From positions 62,001 through 126,000 of the forward strand of contig UQUO01000004.1 of assembly GCA_900544295.1 (NCBI GenBank): DNA of 64,000 bases, written 5' to 3'. The position numbers and the translations under genes are program-made. The notes under the pieces were generated by a model that did no database searches, had not been told where the DNA came from, and was given only the letters and a program-made list of their open reading frames with translations. Every line of letters starts with the position of its first letter. The stretch's first letter is position 1. The DNA comes from an uncultured Eubacteriales bacterium. GTDB taxonomy: Bacteria; Bacillota; Clostridia; Oscillospirales; Oscillospiraceae. This document shows positions 8,662 through 17,665 of this stretch, piece by piece.

Positions 8662-8893
8662 ATTTGCGTAGTTTATTCAAAATAATATTCAGGCGTTTTG
8701 GTGATGCATGAAAAATATTCTGGTTTTTGGTGTTTCCGGCTTGTAAAGGTCCTTGTGGTGATTTATGCATCCGCGCAAAAACAAAAGCCGCAATTCGGAC
8801 GCTTCGGGCATCAAAATTGCGGCTTACATTCCCATCCCCCCGCATATGCGGACAGAGCCCGCCGGGGAGCGGGCTCTGCTTTACCGTTATCAT
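8662..8893 (-). other. Structured non-coding stretch downstream of copZ
   Basis: There is no convincing gene. Three inverted repeats follow closely: 8785-8795 with 8815-8825 (11 bases, AAGCCGCAATT arms, 19-base loop), 8840-8851 (CCGCATATGCGG) and 8853-8862 with 8869-8878 (10 bases, CAGAGCCCGC arms). With the terminator at 8643-8661 this could be a long structured 3' untranslated region or a small RNA. A minus-strand frame beginning at 8893 directly after the copZ stop would encode 77 residues, but has no own ribosome-binding site and runs through all hairpins. Confidence 0.4.
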
Positions 8894-9112
8894 TCAGGCG
8901 ACGGTCTCGATGCTGACGAACTTGAAGTTCGCACCCTCGACGGCGGCCTTGAGGGCCTCGTCGGTAACGCTCTCGTTGCAGACGACGGAAGCGGTGCCTT
9001 CCTCGTGGCTGGCCTCGGCGCTCTCAACGCCCTCCATGGCTTCGAGGGTCCTCTTAAGACGGCCGGAGCAGCCGCCGCAGTGCATGCCTTCAACCTTCAT
9101 GAGCTTCTTCAT
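8894..9112 (-). CDS. copZ: Copper chaperone, HMA domain protein (CopZ-like)
   Basis: About 72 residues forming a single heavy-metal-associated domain. The metal-binding loop is GMHCGGC (MxCxxC), near residue 10, and the rest follows the usual beta-alpha-beta pattern. AAGGAGG, 8 bases before the ATG at 9112, fixes the start; an upstream in-frame start has no such site. It binds Cu(I) in the cytoplasm and passes it to the ATPase encoded 47 bases upstream. It is last in a csoR-copA-copZ operon. Confidence 0.88.
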   Translation of the reverse strand: MKKLMKVEGMHCGGCSGRLKRTLEAMEGVESAEASHEEGTASVVCNESVTDEALKAAVEGANFKFVSIETVA

Positions 9113-9159
9113 TATAAATTTCCTCCTTAAACTTGCATTTATATCCGGGCTCGGGTGAA

Positions 9160-11931
9160 TCACTCGATGCCGAGGAAAACGTAGCCGGCTTTAACGACGG
9201 CGGCCTTCACGGCCTCCTCGTCAGTATCGGGCCGCATGGTGACGGCGGCAGTCCCCGCCTTGGCGTCGGCCTTAACGCTCTCCACGCCCGCGACGGCGCC
9301 CAGAGCTTCATTTACGGCCCTTTCACAATGCTCGCACATCATGCCCTCTATCTTCACGGTCTTCTCGACCGTACCGGTTATGGGGCAGGCGGTGCCGTTC
9401 TCGCCAAATCCGACGAATATGTACCCCGCCTTGGTGACCGCGTCTTTGAGCGCCTGTTCACTGGTGTCCGGATGGATCTTAAACTTTGCGAGGCCCTTCT
9501 CAGCGCTGGCGCTGACGTCCTCGACGCCCTCAACGGCGGAGAGCGCTTCGGTGACGGTCTTCTCGCAATGGCCGCACATCATGCCGTCGATGCGCATAGC
9601 GACCTCTATGAGCTCCTCTTCCTCCTCTGCGGGGGCGGCGGCAGCCTTGTGCTTGCGCGGCTTATCCTTGCTCGCGTTGTACATCTTGAAGAGGTTCAGG
9701 CGCAGGGCGTTCGATACGACGCAGAAGGAGCTGAGGCTCATCGCAGCCGCGCCCAGCATCGGGTTGAGCGTCAGGCCCGCCCAAACAAAGCAGCCCGCGG
9801 CGATGGGGATGCCGATGGTGTTATAGAAGAAGGCCCAGAACAGGTTCTCGTGGATGTTCCGCAGCGTGGCGCGGGACATGCGGATGGCGGCGGGGACGTC
9901 CGAGAGCTGGCTCTTCATGAGCACGACGTCCGCGGCGTCGATGGCGACGTCCGTGCCGGCGCCGATGGCTATGCCTATGTCGGCGCGGGTCAGTGCGGGC
10001 GCGTCATTGATGCCGTCGCCGACCATGGCGACCTTGCCCTGCTTCATGAGCTTGCGGATGACGCTCTCCTTGCCGTCGGGCAGGACGCCGGCTATGACCT
10101 CGTCCACGCCCGCCTGGGCGCCGATGGCCTTCGCGGTGCGCTCGTTGTCGCCGGTGAGCATGACTACGCGGATGCCCATGTTGCGCAGCTCCTGCACAGC
10201 GCGCGGGCTGTCCTCCTTGATGACGTCGGCCACGGCGATTATACCGGCGAGGGCTCCGCCCTCGGCAAAGTACAGCGGGGTCTTGCCCTGCTCGGCAAGG
10301 GCCTCGGCCTTCGCGCGCATGTCGTCCGTGACGGCGGCCTTGGTGATGATGAACTTGTGGTTGCCGGTGGCAAGCTCCTTGCCGCCCATGCTGGCGATGA
10401 CGCCGTTGCCCGGCAGGGCCTCGAAGGAGCTGACTTCGGGGGCCTTCATACCCAGCTCCTCGCCGCGCTGCATGATGGCGCGGGCCAGCGGGTGCTCGCT
10501 CTTCTGCTCCAGGGCCAGGGCGAGGCGCATGAGCTCGTCCTCGCTCACGCCCTCGGCGGGTATGATATCCGTGACCTTCGGCTCGCCGGAGGTGATGGTG
10601 CCGGTCTTGTCGAGGGCGACGATGTCCATCTTGCCCGCTTCCTCCAGGGAGGCCGCGGTCTTGAACAGGATACCGTTTTTCGCGCCCATGCCGTTGCCGA
10701 CCATGATGGCGACGGGCGTCGCAAGGCCCAGCGCGCAGGGGCAGCTGATGACCAGCACGGAGATGCCGCGGGCCAGGGAGTAGCCGAAGCTCTGGCCTAT
10801 GAGCAGCCACACGACGGTGGTGATCACCGCGATCGTGATGACGGTGGGGACGAAGATGCCGGAGACCTTGTCAGCGACCTTGGCGATGGGGGCCTTGGTG
10901 GCGGCTGCGTCGGAGACCATCTGGATTATCTGGCTGAGGGTCGTATCCTCGCCGACACGGGTGGCCCGGCACTTTATGAAGCCGCTCTGGTTGAGCGTGG
11001 CGGCGGAGACGGTGTCTCCCTCCGCCTTGTCCACGGGGATGCTCTCGCCGGTCAGGGCGCTCTCGTTCACGGCGCTGTGGCCTTCAAGCACAACGCCGTC
11101 CACGGGTATATTCTCGCCCGGGCGGACGACGAAGATGTCGCCCTTCTCGACCTCGTCCACCCCGACCGTGACCTCCTGCCCGTCGCGCAGGACGGTGGCG
11201 GTCTTGGGCGCGAGCTTCATGAGGCTCTTGAGGGCGTCCGTGGTCTTGCCCTTGCTGCGAGCTTCAAGCATCTTGCCTACGGTGATGAGGGTCAGTATCA
11301 TGGCCGCGGCCTCGAAATAGAACTCAGTGTGCATGACGTGCATCTGGTCCATCGGGTCGCTGTAGGTCGTCATCTCAAAGAGGGCGTAGGAGCTCCACAC
11401 GAAGGCGGCGGAGGAGCCGAGGGCGACCAGGGTATCCATATTGGGTGCCCTGTGCGCAAGGCTCTTGAAGCCGGAGATGAAGAACTTCTTGTTGATGATC
11501 ATGACTATAACAGTCAAATAGAGCTGGATAAGCGCCTGGGCCATGTAGTTCGTGGCCAGGAATTCCGGCAGAGGCCAGCCCCACATCATGGCGCCCATGG
11601 AGAAATACATGAGCACTATGAGGAAGCCGACAGACGAGATCAGGCGGCGCTTCAGCACCGGCGTCTCGTGGTCCTCCAGGGCGGCTTCCGCCTCGGCGAT
11701 GGTGCTGGACGTGCTCTTTTTTGCGCTGCCCGCGCCCTTTTCGCTCGCGCCGTAGCCCGCATCCACAACGGCCTTTATTATGTCCGCGCTGGAGGCAGTG
11801 CCCTCAACGCCCATGGAATTCGTCAGCAGGCTGACCGAGCAGCTCGTCACGCCCGGGACGGCGTTCACGGCCTTCTCGACCCTTGCACTGCATGCCGCGC
11901 AGCTCATACCTGTTACAGTATACTGCTTCAT
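9160..11931 (-). CDS. copA: Copper-exporting P1B-type ATPase with three HMA domains, two of them C-terminal
   Basis: A 923-residue P-type ATPase that exports Cu(I). The N-terminal HMA domain has GMSCAAC (residues 8-14). The membrane core carries the transport motif [11 protein letters not shown], the phosphorylated Asp in DKTGT, the actuator TGES and the hinge [10 protein letters not shown]. After the last membrane helices a charged, Ala/Glu-rich linker leads to two further HMA domains with GMMCGHC and GMMCEHC. Most CopA proteins carry their HMA domains at the N-terminus, so a 1+2 arrangement is less usual. It lies 27 bases after csoR and before copZ. Confidence 0.93.
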   Translation of the reverse strand: MKQYTVTGMSCAACSARVEKAVNAVPGVTSCSVSLLTNSMGVEGTASSADIIKAVVDAGYGASEKGAGSAKKSTSSTIAEAEAALEDHETPVLKRRLISSVGFLIVLMYFSMGAMMWGWPLPEFLATNYMAQALIQLYLTVIVMIINKKFFISGFKSLAHRAPNMDTLVALGSSAAFVWSSYALFEMTTYSDPMDQMHVMHTEFYFEAAAMILTLITVGKMLEARSKGKTTDALKSLMKLAPKTATVLRDGQEVTVGVDEVEKGDIFVVRPGENIPVDGVVLEGHSAVNESALTGESIPVDKAEGDTVSAATLNQSGFIKCRATRVGEDTTLSQIIQMVSDAAATKAPIAKVADKVSGIFVPTVITIAVITTVVWLLIGQSFGYSLARGISVLVISCPCALGLATPVAIMVGNGMGAKNGILFKTAASLEEAGKMDIVALDKTGTITSGEPKVTDIIPAEGVSEDELMRLALALEQKSEHPLARAIMQRGEELGMKAPEVSSFEALPGNGVIASMGGKELATGNHKFIITKAAVTDDMRAKAEALAEQGKTPLYFAEGGALAGIIAVADVIKEDSPRAVQELRNMGIRVVMLTGDNERTAKAIGAQAGVDEVIAGVLPDGKESVIRKLMKQGKVAMVGDGINDAPALTRADIGIAIGAGTDVAIDAADVVLMKSQLSDVPAAIRMSRATLRNIHENLFWAFFYNTIGIPIAAGCFVWAGLTLNPMLGAAAMSLSSFCVVSNALRLNLFKMYNASKDKPRKHKAAAAPAEEEEELIEVAMRIDGMMCGHCEKTVTEALSAVEGVEDVSASAEKGLAKFKIHPDTSEQALKDAVTKAGYIFVGFGENGTACPITGTVEKTVKIEGMMCEHCERAVNEALGAVAGVESVKADAKAGTAAVTMRPDTDEEAVKAAVVKAGYVFLGIE

Positions 11932-11958
11932 ACGATACCTTTCCCTCCCTAAAAACGA

Positions 11959-12264
11959 TCACCTCATCAACTTCTGCATCGTTTTAAGCAGTTCGTCGAT
12001 GGTCTCGTCGTTGCCCTCGCGGATGTCATCGACGACGCAGGTGCGGATGTGGTCGCTCAGAAGCTCGCGGTTGAAGGCGTTCATCGCCGCCGTCACCGCC
12101 GCGGACTGCACCAGGATGTCAGGGCAATATACCCCCTTTTCTACCATCCCGCGTATGCCGCGCACCTGGCCCTCGATGCGGTTGAGCCGGTGTATCAGCT
12201 TCTTGTACTCCTCAGGCGTCCTCTCCTTCGTCCGCTGGCAACAACATTTTTTTGTTTCTCCCAT
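11959..12264 (-). CDS. csoR: CsoR-family copper-sensing repressor
   Basis: A 101-residue, all-helical protein of the CsoR/DUF156 family. The Cu(I) ligands are in place: Cys in VYCPDI on helix 1 and the His and Cys of HIRTC on helix 2. RLNRIEGQVRGI is the conserved N-terminal DNA-contacting helix. An extra CCC near the N-terminus (KKCCCQRT) is not part of the core site. It represses its own operon with copA and copZ until Cu(I) binds. A duplicated operator overlaps the promoter just upstream. Confidence 0.92.
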   Translation of the reverse strand: MGETKKCCCQRTKERTPEEYKKLIHRLNRIEGQVRGIRGMVEKGVYCPDILVQSAAVTAAMNAFNRELLSDHIRTCVVDDIREGNDETIDELLKTMQKLMR

Positions 12265-12285
12265 GATAAGCTCCTTCCATGCAGA

Positions 12286-12333
12286 TACCCATCAGGGGTA
12301 ATTATAGTATACCCCTGATGGGTATAATGTCAA
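12286..12333 (-). promoter_or_regulatory. csoR-copA-copZ promoter with two CsoR boxes
   Basis: On the minus strand, TTGACA (12328-12333), a 16-base spacer and TATACT (12306-12311) form a near-consensus promoter. TACCCATCAGGGGTA at 12286-12300 and its exact inverse TACCCCTGATGGGTA at 12310-12324 match the TACCC-N4-GGGGTA pattern of CsoR operators. One box fills the spacer and the other lies just downstream of the -10, so both would block RNA polymerase. Confidence 0.8.
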
Positions 12334-12377
12334 TACCCATTTTGGCAATTTAGCGTATTGCGATACGCGCACATTTC

Positions 12378-13583
12378 TCAGGCATCCGCCGTTGAGCAAA
12401 GTGCGCCATTGCTAGTATAATACACCGTAATGCCAGCTATTTCAAGCATTTCAAGCGCTTCCGCATCCAAGCTGCCGGCAATGAACAGCGGCGCGAGCTT
12501 CAGCGCCAGGCCGGCGCAGCCGGTATCGAAGGAGCTGCCGCACAGTTCGGGCACGCAGCAGCGGTCCAGTCCGTCCGCCGTATCCAGGTAAGAAGAGCGC
12601 AGAGAGCCGTCCTCGTATTGGTAATACCCAGCCGCGCCGGAGCCGGCTGCGGGATAGTCGCGCAGGCAGGCGAGGCTGACGCTGCCTGAAAAGTGCAGCG
12701 TTGCAAGGTTCGTGACGGTATTTCTCTCCCTGTGGGAGAAGTCGAAGGAATACTCCGTGCCGGTCTCACCGTCCAGGCAGCGCATGAAGCCGTCGTCGCT
12801 TGTAAGCGCGCCGCGCGTATACCCGGCCTCGATCAGCGCACCGGCGATGTAGTCCGCGATGAAGGCGTTTTCCATCCAGCCGAGGTCCACGAAGGAGCTT
12901 ATGCCGTTTTCCTGCGCGAAGGCGAGGTACTCCTCCGAGACGCTGAGCCTCACCCGGCCCTCGCCCAGCAGCTCTATGTCCACGGAGCCCTCGTCAGAGG
13001 CAAAGGCGGCGGTGCGCGCAAAGAATTCGCCCTGCGCAGCGTCCAGCCGCGGGTCGTACTGCGCAGCCTCGACGTCGCTCTGGGAGCTGCACAGCGCGTG
13101 GTACTGCGCGTACAGAGGGGCAAGGTAATGATAACGCGTGCCGCTCTCCTCCAGCAGCTCAAAGGCGGAATACAGCGCCTGCCCGACCTCGGTATCCTCG
13201 TTGGGGTGGCGGCTTATATAGCAGAGGCCGACAGTCTCGGACTCGATATCCGCGCCGAAGAGCTCCAGTGCGTCCGTCGCGGCTTCGGTATACAGGCTGC
13301 GCAGGGTGCGCCGCTCGTCCGTGGCATTGGTCCCGTCATAGCCCAGGTAATAATAAAAGGTGAAGCTCTCCCCGGCGTTCATCTCGCCGCTGAGGGCGCT
13401 TACCTCCGCAAGGCCTGCCTCAGTACTGAAGATCGAGTTGATGCCCAGGGCGAAGGAGCCCACGGCCAGGGCTATTAGGACTATTACCAGCGCCAGACGC
13501 AGGCCCAGTCTGCCCTCCGGCAGCTGGATCTTTATGCTCTTTTGGATGGCTGGCCTGTCATTGGATAGGGGCTTTCTTTTCAT
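12378..13583 (-). CDS. Membrane-anchored protein of the enlarged peptide transporter operon, possibly a divergent ApbE-like fold
   Basis: 401 residues with a cytoplasmic N-terminus, one membrane segment (LRLALVIVLIALAVGSFALGI, about 29-49) and an extracytoplasmic domain of about 350 residues. I do not recognise the family with confidence. The stretch from YISRHPNEDTEVG to VDLGWMENAFIADYIAGALI resembles the order of motifs in ApbE flavin transferases, but the GG-K-type catalytic signature is replaced by GWMENA. If related, it is likely inactive or changed in function. It starts 3 bases after the stop of the upstream ATPase gene, so it is translated with the transporter and is probably part of it. 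Confidence 0.6.
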   Translation of the reverse strand: MKRKPLSNDRPAIQKSIKIQLPEGRLGLRLALVIVLIALAVGSFALGINSIFSTEAGLAEVSALSGEMNAGESFTFYYYLGYDGTNATDERRTLRSLYTEAATDALELFGADIESETVGLCYISRHPNEDTEVGQALYSAFELLEESGTRYHYLAPLYAQYHALCSSQSDVEAAQYDPRLDAAQGEFFARTAAFASDEGSVDIELLGEGRVRLSVSEEYLAFAQENGISSFVDLGWMENAFIADYIAGALIEAGYTRGALTSDDGFMRCLDGETGTEYSFDFSHRERNTVTNLATLHFSGSVSLACLRDYPAAGSGAAGYYQYEDGSLRSSYLDTADGLDRCCVPELCGSSFDTGCAGLALKLAPLFIAGSLDAEALEMLEIAGITVYYTSNGALCSTADA

Positions 13584-13586
13584 CTG

Positions 13587-14900
13587 CTACAAGATGGCGA
13601 TGACGATAAAGAGCAGCAGCAGGGCAACGCACACGCCAAGTGTGGCCGCGAAGGCTATGACGCCCTTGCGGCAGGCCTTGTAATTGCGTATGTAGTTGTG
13701 CCTCCGGAAGACGAAGGCCGCGATAAGCCCGAGTATCGGCAGGAAGAAGGAAAGTATCGCGTACCACGCGCTGCCTGTGTCATGCACCGGCCTGTCCAAA
13801 ATAACTTCGCTGGCAGCCAGATTCACCTCGCTGCCCTCCTCCGGGGCCTCGGCGTTCACGCCGACGATCGAGAGGCTCTTGAGCGGCTCTCCGCGCTCCC
13901 GGAGCGCCCTGTACTCGGCTATCTCCTCCGGACTGCCGTACACGAAGTGCCCGTGTCCGATGTCCACGAGCTCAGGATGTGTCTCATCCGTATAGTTGTG
14001 CATCGAGGGGTCATATGTGTAGAGCACCTTGTGCTTTTCCAGCTGCGGATCGGGCAGTGGGATGGCGGAGATGAGAGAGCGGGTGTATGGGTGCAGCGGA
14101 TAGTCGAAAAGCTCCTCCGACGAGGCTATCTCAACTATCTTGCCCTTATAAATAACGCCTATGCGGTCAGAGATATAGCGGACTATGGACAGGTCGTGGG
14201 CGATGAACATGTAGGTCGTACCCTGCTCCGCCTGGAACTTGTTCATAAGGTTCAGTATCTGCGCTCGGATGGAGACGTCCAGCGCGGAGATGGGTTCGTC
14301 CGCGACGACGAATTCCGGCTCCATGACCATTGCTCTGGCGAGTCCCACGCGCTGGCGCTGGCCGCCCGAGAACTCGTGAGGATAGCGGGTCAGGTGCTCG
14401 GGCAGCAGGCCGACGGCCTCGATTATCCTTTCCACCTTGCGGACGCGGTCAGCCTCGTTCTCGTAGAGGTGGAAGTTATAGAGGCCCTCGGAAATGATAT
14501 AATCCACCGTCGCGCGCTCGTTCAGCGAGGCCGCGGGGTCCTGGAACACCATCTGGATGTTGCGGATTATCTCGCGGTCCAGGCTGTGAGGTATTTTACC
14601 GGATATCCTGACGCCCTTGTAGAGTATCTCGCCGTTCGAGCAGGTGTTGGCGCGTATGACGGCGCGGCCTATAGTCGTCTTGCCGGAGCCGGACTCGCCC
14701 ACGAGCGAAAATGTCTCGCCCTTGTAGATATCAAAGCTCACATCCTGCACGGCGCGGACGCGGTTCTCGCCCTTGCCGAAGTTTATGTCCACGTGCCTGA
14801 GCGAGAGCAGTACTTCCCTGCCGCTTTTGTCCACAGGGCCGTGCTCAGGGAAATGGTCCGCGCTGGCGTCCAGGGCCGCGGTGTTTTTCTCTTTAGCCAT
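13587..14900 (-). CDS. OppF-like ATPase with a C-terminal two-helix membrane tail
   Basis: 437 residues against about 320-340 for ordinary OppF/DppF. The ATPase core is complete: Walker A GESGSGKT (68-75), Q-loop FQDP (119-122), signature FSGGQRQR (177-184), Walker B VVADEP (198-203), switch His235. After the usual end of the fold come about 90 residues of linker and then two hydrophobic segments (about 378-398 and 413-436) separated by a basic loop. The subunit would therefore be tethered to the membrane by itself. The normal cysteine-rich tail of Opp ATPases is absent. The gene follows the OppD-like gene at 13 bases and precedes the anchored protein at 3 bases. Confidence 0.85.
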   Translation of the reverse strand: MAKEKNTAALDASADHFPEHGPVDKSGREVLLSLRHVDINFGKGENRVRAVQDVSFDIYKGETFSLVGESGSGKTTIGRAVIRANTCSNGEILYKGVRISGKIPHSLDREIIRNIQMVFQDPAASLNERATVDYIISEGLYNFHLYENEADRVRKVERIIEAVGLLPEHLTRYPHEFSGGQRQRVGLARAMVMEPEFVVADEPISALDVSIRAQILNLMNKFQAEQGTTYMFIAHDLSIVRYISDRIGVIYKGKIVEIASSEELFDYPLHPYTRSLISAIPLPDPQLEKHKVLYTYDPSMHNYTDETHPELVDIGHGHFVYGSPEEIAEYRALRERGEPLKSLSIVGVNAEAPEEGSEVNLAASEVILDRPVHDTGSAWYAILSFFLPILGLIAAFVFRRHNYIRNYKACRKGVIAFAATLGVCVALLLLFIVIAIL

Positions 14901-14913
14901 GCGTGACCACCTC

Positions 14914-16653
14914 CTATATGTTGAACACTTTCATGAGGGTGCCGTGGATGTCGTGTATTATCTCCGGCTTTTCCACCTTTGGGGCGCGCGGGTCGAGCAG
15001 CCAGGTCTTGGCATAGTGCGTCTCCGAGACCTTGAACATCGGCGGCTCACGCAGGGTATCCACGCGCAGGCAGTAGGGGTTGCGCGGGGCAAAGGCATCG
15101 CCCACTATCTCGTTGTAGAGGCTCGGCGGAGTGCCGGCGATGGAATAGAGCTTCGTTCCCCGGTCCATCAGCTGGGGAAGAGAGCTCAGCAGCGCCCAGG
15201 TGTAGGGGTGGCGCGGGTCATAAAAGACCTCCTCCACCGTTCCAAGCTCCACTATCTGCCCCGCGTAGAGCACGGCCACCCTGTCGGCAACGTTCGCCAC
15301 GACGCCCAGGTCGTGCGTGATAAAGACGATGGTGTATCCAAATTCCTTCTGCAAATCCTTGATAAGCTTAATTATCTGAGCCTGGATGGTGACGTCCAGC
15401 GCCGTTGTCGGCTCGTCGCAGATGAGTATCTTCGGCTGGCAGGACAGCGCTATCGCGATGACTATGCGCTGGCGCATGCCGCCGGAGTACTGGAAGGGGT
15501 AGTCGTCAAAGCGGTTCTCGGCGTTGGGGATGCCGACCTTCTTCATGAGGACGATGGCCCTTTTGCGCGCCTCTATCTCCGAGACGTTCTGGTGCTTCAT
15601 TATGACCGAGGTTATCTGGCTGCCTATGGTCATGATGGGGTTCAGGCTCGTCATCGGGTCCTGGAATATGGTGGCTATCCTCTGCCCGCGTATCTTCGTC
15701 CAGTCCACGACGCAGTCGGTGCGCGCAAGGTTGAGGACCAGAGCGCCGTGGAGCCTTCCGCCCTCTTCCCCAAGGTATTTCACGCGGAAAACAGCATTTT
15801 CAAAGATGCTGTTCAGCTGCGCCTCGTCGGAGAGGTCGGCGCCCGTGGTCATGGCCTGCTTTATCGCGTCGTAGAGCTTGCCCTCCAGCTTCCGGCGGCC
15901 CTTGAGCGGGTACCTGCCCAGGGAAAGGCAGACTTCCTTGGCCAGGACGAGGTTACGCGCCCGTTGGGCGGCGGTTATCTCTCCCGAGCACTCTCGGGCG
16001 TAGCGCTCTTTGAGCGCGGACATGCGCCTTTCGTACTCCGCGTTGTAGGCGGAGTCGGCCTTGGTTTTTGCGCTGTGCTCACGCACGGTGGCTTTCCGTC
16101 TGCGCTCCAGCTCGGCCAGCTTGTCGTCAAGTTGCGCGATCTTGCGCGCGGTTTCCTTCATCTCCGCCTTTTCCTTGGAGCGGTCCAGCGTCTGCTTGTG
16201 GTTTTGCAGCTGGGTACGCTGGAACCGCAGCTCGCGCCGCTGCTTTTCAAAGGCCTCGGCGTCTTCCCGGCTGAGCGTGAGACGCTCCTGCCTGTCCTGC
16301 TCCAGGGCGCGCATTTCCTGGAAGGTCCGCACGCCGAGCTCAAACTTGGAATATTCGTTCAGCCTCGCCTCGGCTTTGGCTATCGCGCCCGCGCCTATGT
16401 TGAAGCTCACGTCACTTAGAGTTTCGTCGTTAAATATTATGTCGCCGCCGTCGATAAAGCCGTTGTTGTCGAGCATGCCGGCAAAGGTCTTGGTGAGCAC
16501 GCTCTTGCCGCAGCCGGATTCGCCCACGATGGCTATGGATTCGTTCTCGTATATGTCCAGCGACACGTTCCTGATCGCCGTCAGCACCCGGCCGCGGACG
16601 CGGAACTTGACCCAGAGGTCCTTTATTGACAGCAGTACCTTCTTATCTTCCAT
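14914..16653 (-). CDS. OppD-like ATPase with a large coiled-coil insertion between Walker A and Q-loop
   Basis: 579 residues from the ATG at 16653, which has GGGGAG upstream and lies 16 bases after the permease stop; a longer upstream frame overlaps the permease and is not credible. Walker A GESGCGKS is at 44-51 and the Q-loop FQDP at 330-333; in ordinary OppD these are about 50-60 residues apart. The extra 230 residues (about 82-318) are highly charged, rich in Glu, Arg, Lys and Gln, and read as helical coiled coil. The remaining motifs are normal: YSGGMRQR (389-396), LICDEP (410-415), His447. It should pair with the OppF-like subunit to energise peptide import. The inserted domain could contact a regulator or the partner ATPase. 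Confidence 0.85.
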   Translation of the reverse strand: MEDKKVLLSIKDLWVKFRVRGRVLTAIRNVSLDIYENESIAIVGESGCGKSVLTKTFAGMLDNNGFIDGGDIIFNDETLSDVSFNIGAGAIAKAEARLNEYSKFELGVRTFQEMRALEQDRQERLTLSREDAEAFEKQRRELRFQRTQLQNHKQTLDRSKEKAEMKETARKIAQLDDKLAELERRRKATVREHSAKTKADSAYNAEYERRMSALKERYARECSGEITAAQRARNLVLAKEVCLSLGRYPLKGRRKLEGKLYDAIKQAMTTGADLSDEAQLNSIFENAVFRVKYLGEEGGRLHGALVLNLARTDCVVDWTKIRGQRIATIFQDPMTSLNPIMTIGSQITSVIMKHQNVSEIEARKRAIVLMKKVGIPNAENRFDDYPFQYSGGMRQRIVIAIALSCQPKILICDEPTTALDVTIQAQIIKLIKDLQKEFGYTIVFITHDLGVVANVADRVAVLYAGQIVELGTVEEVFYDPRHPYTWALLSSLPQLMDRGTKLYSIAGTPPSLYNEIVGDAFAPRNPYCLRVDTLREPPMFKVSETHYAKTWLLDPRAPKVEKPEIIHDIHGTLMKVFNI

Positions 16654-16669
16654 GACTTCCGCTCCCCTG

Positions 16670-17659
16670 TTACATATGCGTCCTCGGGTCGGCTGCGTCG
16701 CCGAGGTTCTGGCCGATGAGGAAAAGCACAACGGAGATGAACGCGCTGAGCATGACGGGGCACCAGAACTCCCACCCCCATCCGGGAGTGACCATGGCGC
16801 TCTGCGAGTTGAAAAGTATCTTGCCGAGCGTAGTATCCGAGATGCCGAGGCCGATGTAGCTCAGGAAAGCCTCGCTGGCGATGTAAGCCGGTATCTGCTG
16901 CGCCATGATGGTGACTATAAAGCTGATCATGAAGGGCAGGATATTCTTAACCGCGATGCGCGCGGTGGAGGAGCCCAGGCAGCGGGAGGCGAGGTTATAT
17001 TCGCGGTCGCGGATGATTATGACCTGCGTCCTGAGCGAATACGCAATGCCTATCCAGCCCGTGACGCACATCGCAAACAGCAGCGTGCCGAAGCTGGGCG
17101 AAAACACCAGGACCCAGACGGAGATGATGAGCGTGCCGGGCACGTTGCTGACCACGTTGCGCACCTCGTTCATTACGAGGTCCACCTTCTTGGAAAAGCC
17201 CCAAATGGCACCGACGACGATGCCTATTGAGAAGTTTATGATGGTGCACAGGAAGGCCAGCGAAAGGCTTATCCTCGCGCCGTACCACATGGAGTCGAAG
17301 GTGGACTGCCCGGAAGCTCCGGTGCCGAAGATCCACCTGATGGAGAAGCCGAACTTCTCTATGGCCTCGCTCGGGGACAGATGCTTCGCCGCCGAGTCCA
17401 TGATGTTGCCGTAGCGGTCGTATCCCATGACGGCGGGATACACATAGGTGAAGGCGATGATGACGGCGAACATAACAAGGATGATTATATTGGTCTTTTT
17501 GCGGAAGAACACCCTAAACACGCTGTGCCAGTAGGAATACCGCGGCGCCGTTATCTTCTCAACAGCGGCCACGTCCTGCGGGACGCGCTCGAAGAGCTCC
17601 TCATCCGTAAGCCCGGTGTCGTCAAGGCGCACAAAATCTTCTTGCGTTGCAACTGCCAT
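16670..17659 (-). CDS. Peptide ABC transporter permease, DppC/OppC-like
   Basis: 329 residues, the normal length of the family. A cytoplasmic N-terminal region of about 55 residues is followed by the first membrane helix (NIIILVMFAVIIAFTYV), an extracytoplasmic loop with GASGQSTFDSMWYGARISL, and the five-helix core. The EAA-type ATPase-contact loop is around YNLASRCLGSSTARIAVKNILP. It ends with LGDAADPRTHM, matching the conserved LGD-LRD-LDPR ending of OppC. It is the only subunit of this operon without an obvious extra domain. It starts 6 bases after the stop of the DppB-like gene. Confidence 0.88.
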   Translation of the reverse strand: MAVATQEDFVRLDDTGLTDEELFERVPQDVAAVEKITAPRYSYWHSVFRVFFRKKTNIIILVMFAVIIAFTYVYPAVMGYDRYGNIMDSAAKHLSPSEAIEKFGFSIRWIFGTGASGQSTFDSMWYGARISLSLAFLCTIINFSIGIVVGAIWGFSKKVDLVMNEVRNVVSNVPGTLIISVWVLVFSPSFGTLLFAMCVTGWIGIAYSLRTQVIIIRDREYNLASRCLGSSTARIAVKNILPFMISFIVTIMAQQIPAYIASEAFLSYIGLGISDTTLGKILFNSQSAMVTPGWGWEFWCPVMLSAFISVVLFLIGQNLGDAADPRTHM

Positions 17660-17665
17660 CTAAAA

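Noticed and set aside
8660..8893. A 77-codon minus-strand frame starting right after copZ.
   Set aside because: It has no ribosome-binding site of its own, no family resemblance, and runs through three hairpins; a structured untranslated region explains it better.
9133..11952. A 939-codon plus-strand frame opposite copA, and similar long antisense frames at 6162-8351, 17381-19363, 19729-21363 and 28593-30356.
   Set aside because: They are mirror frames of well-recognised genes in GC-rich DNA, with His/Val/Gly-rich nonsense composition, no domains and no ribosome-binding sites.
16653..16731. A longer start for the OppD-like protein at 16731.
   Set aside because: It would overlap the DppC gene by about 60 bases in another frame; the ATG at 16653 has a ribosome-binding site and begins the conserved sequence.
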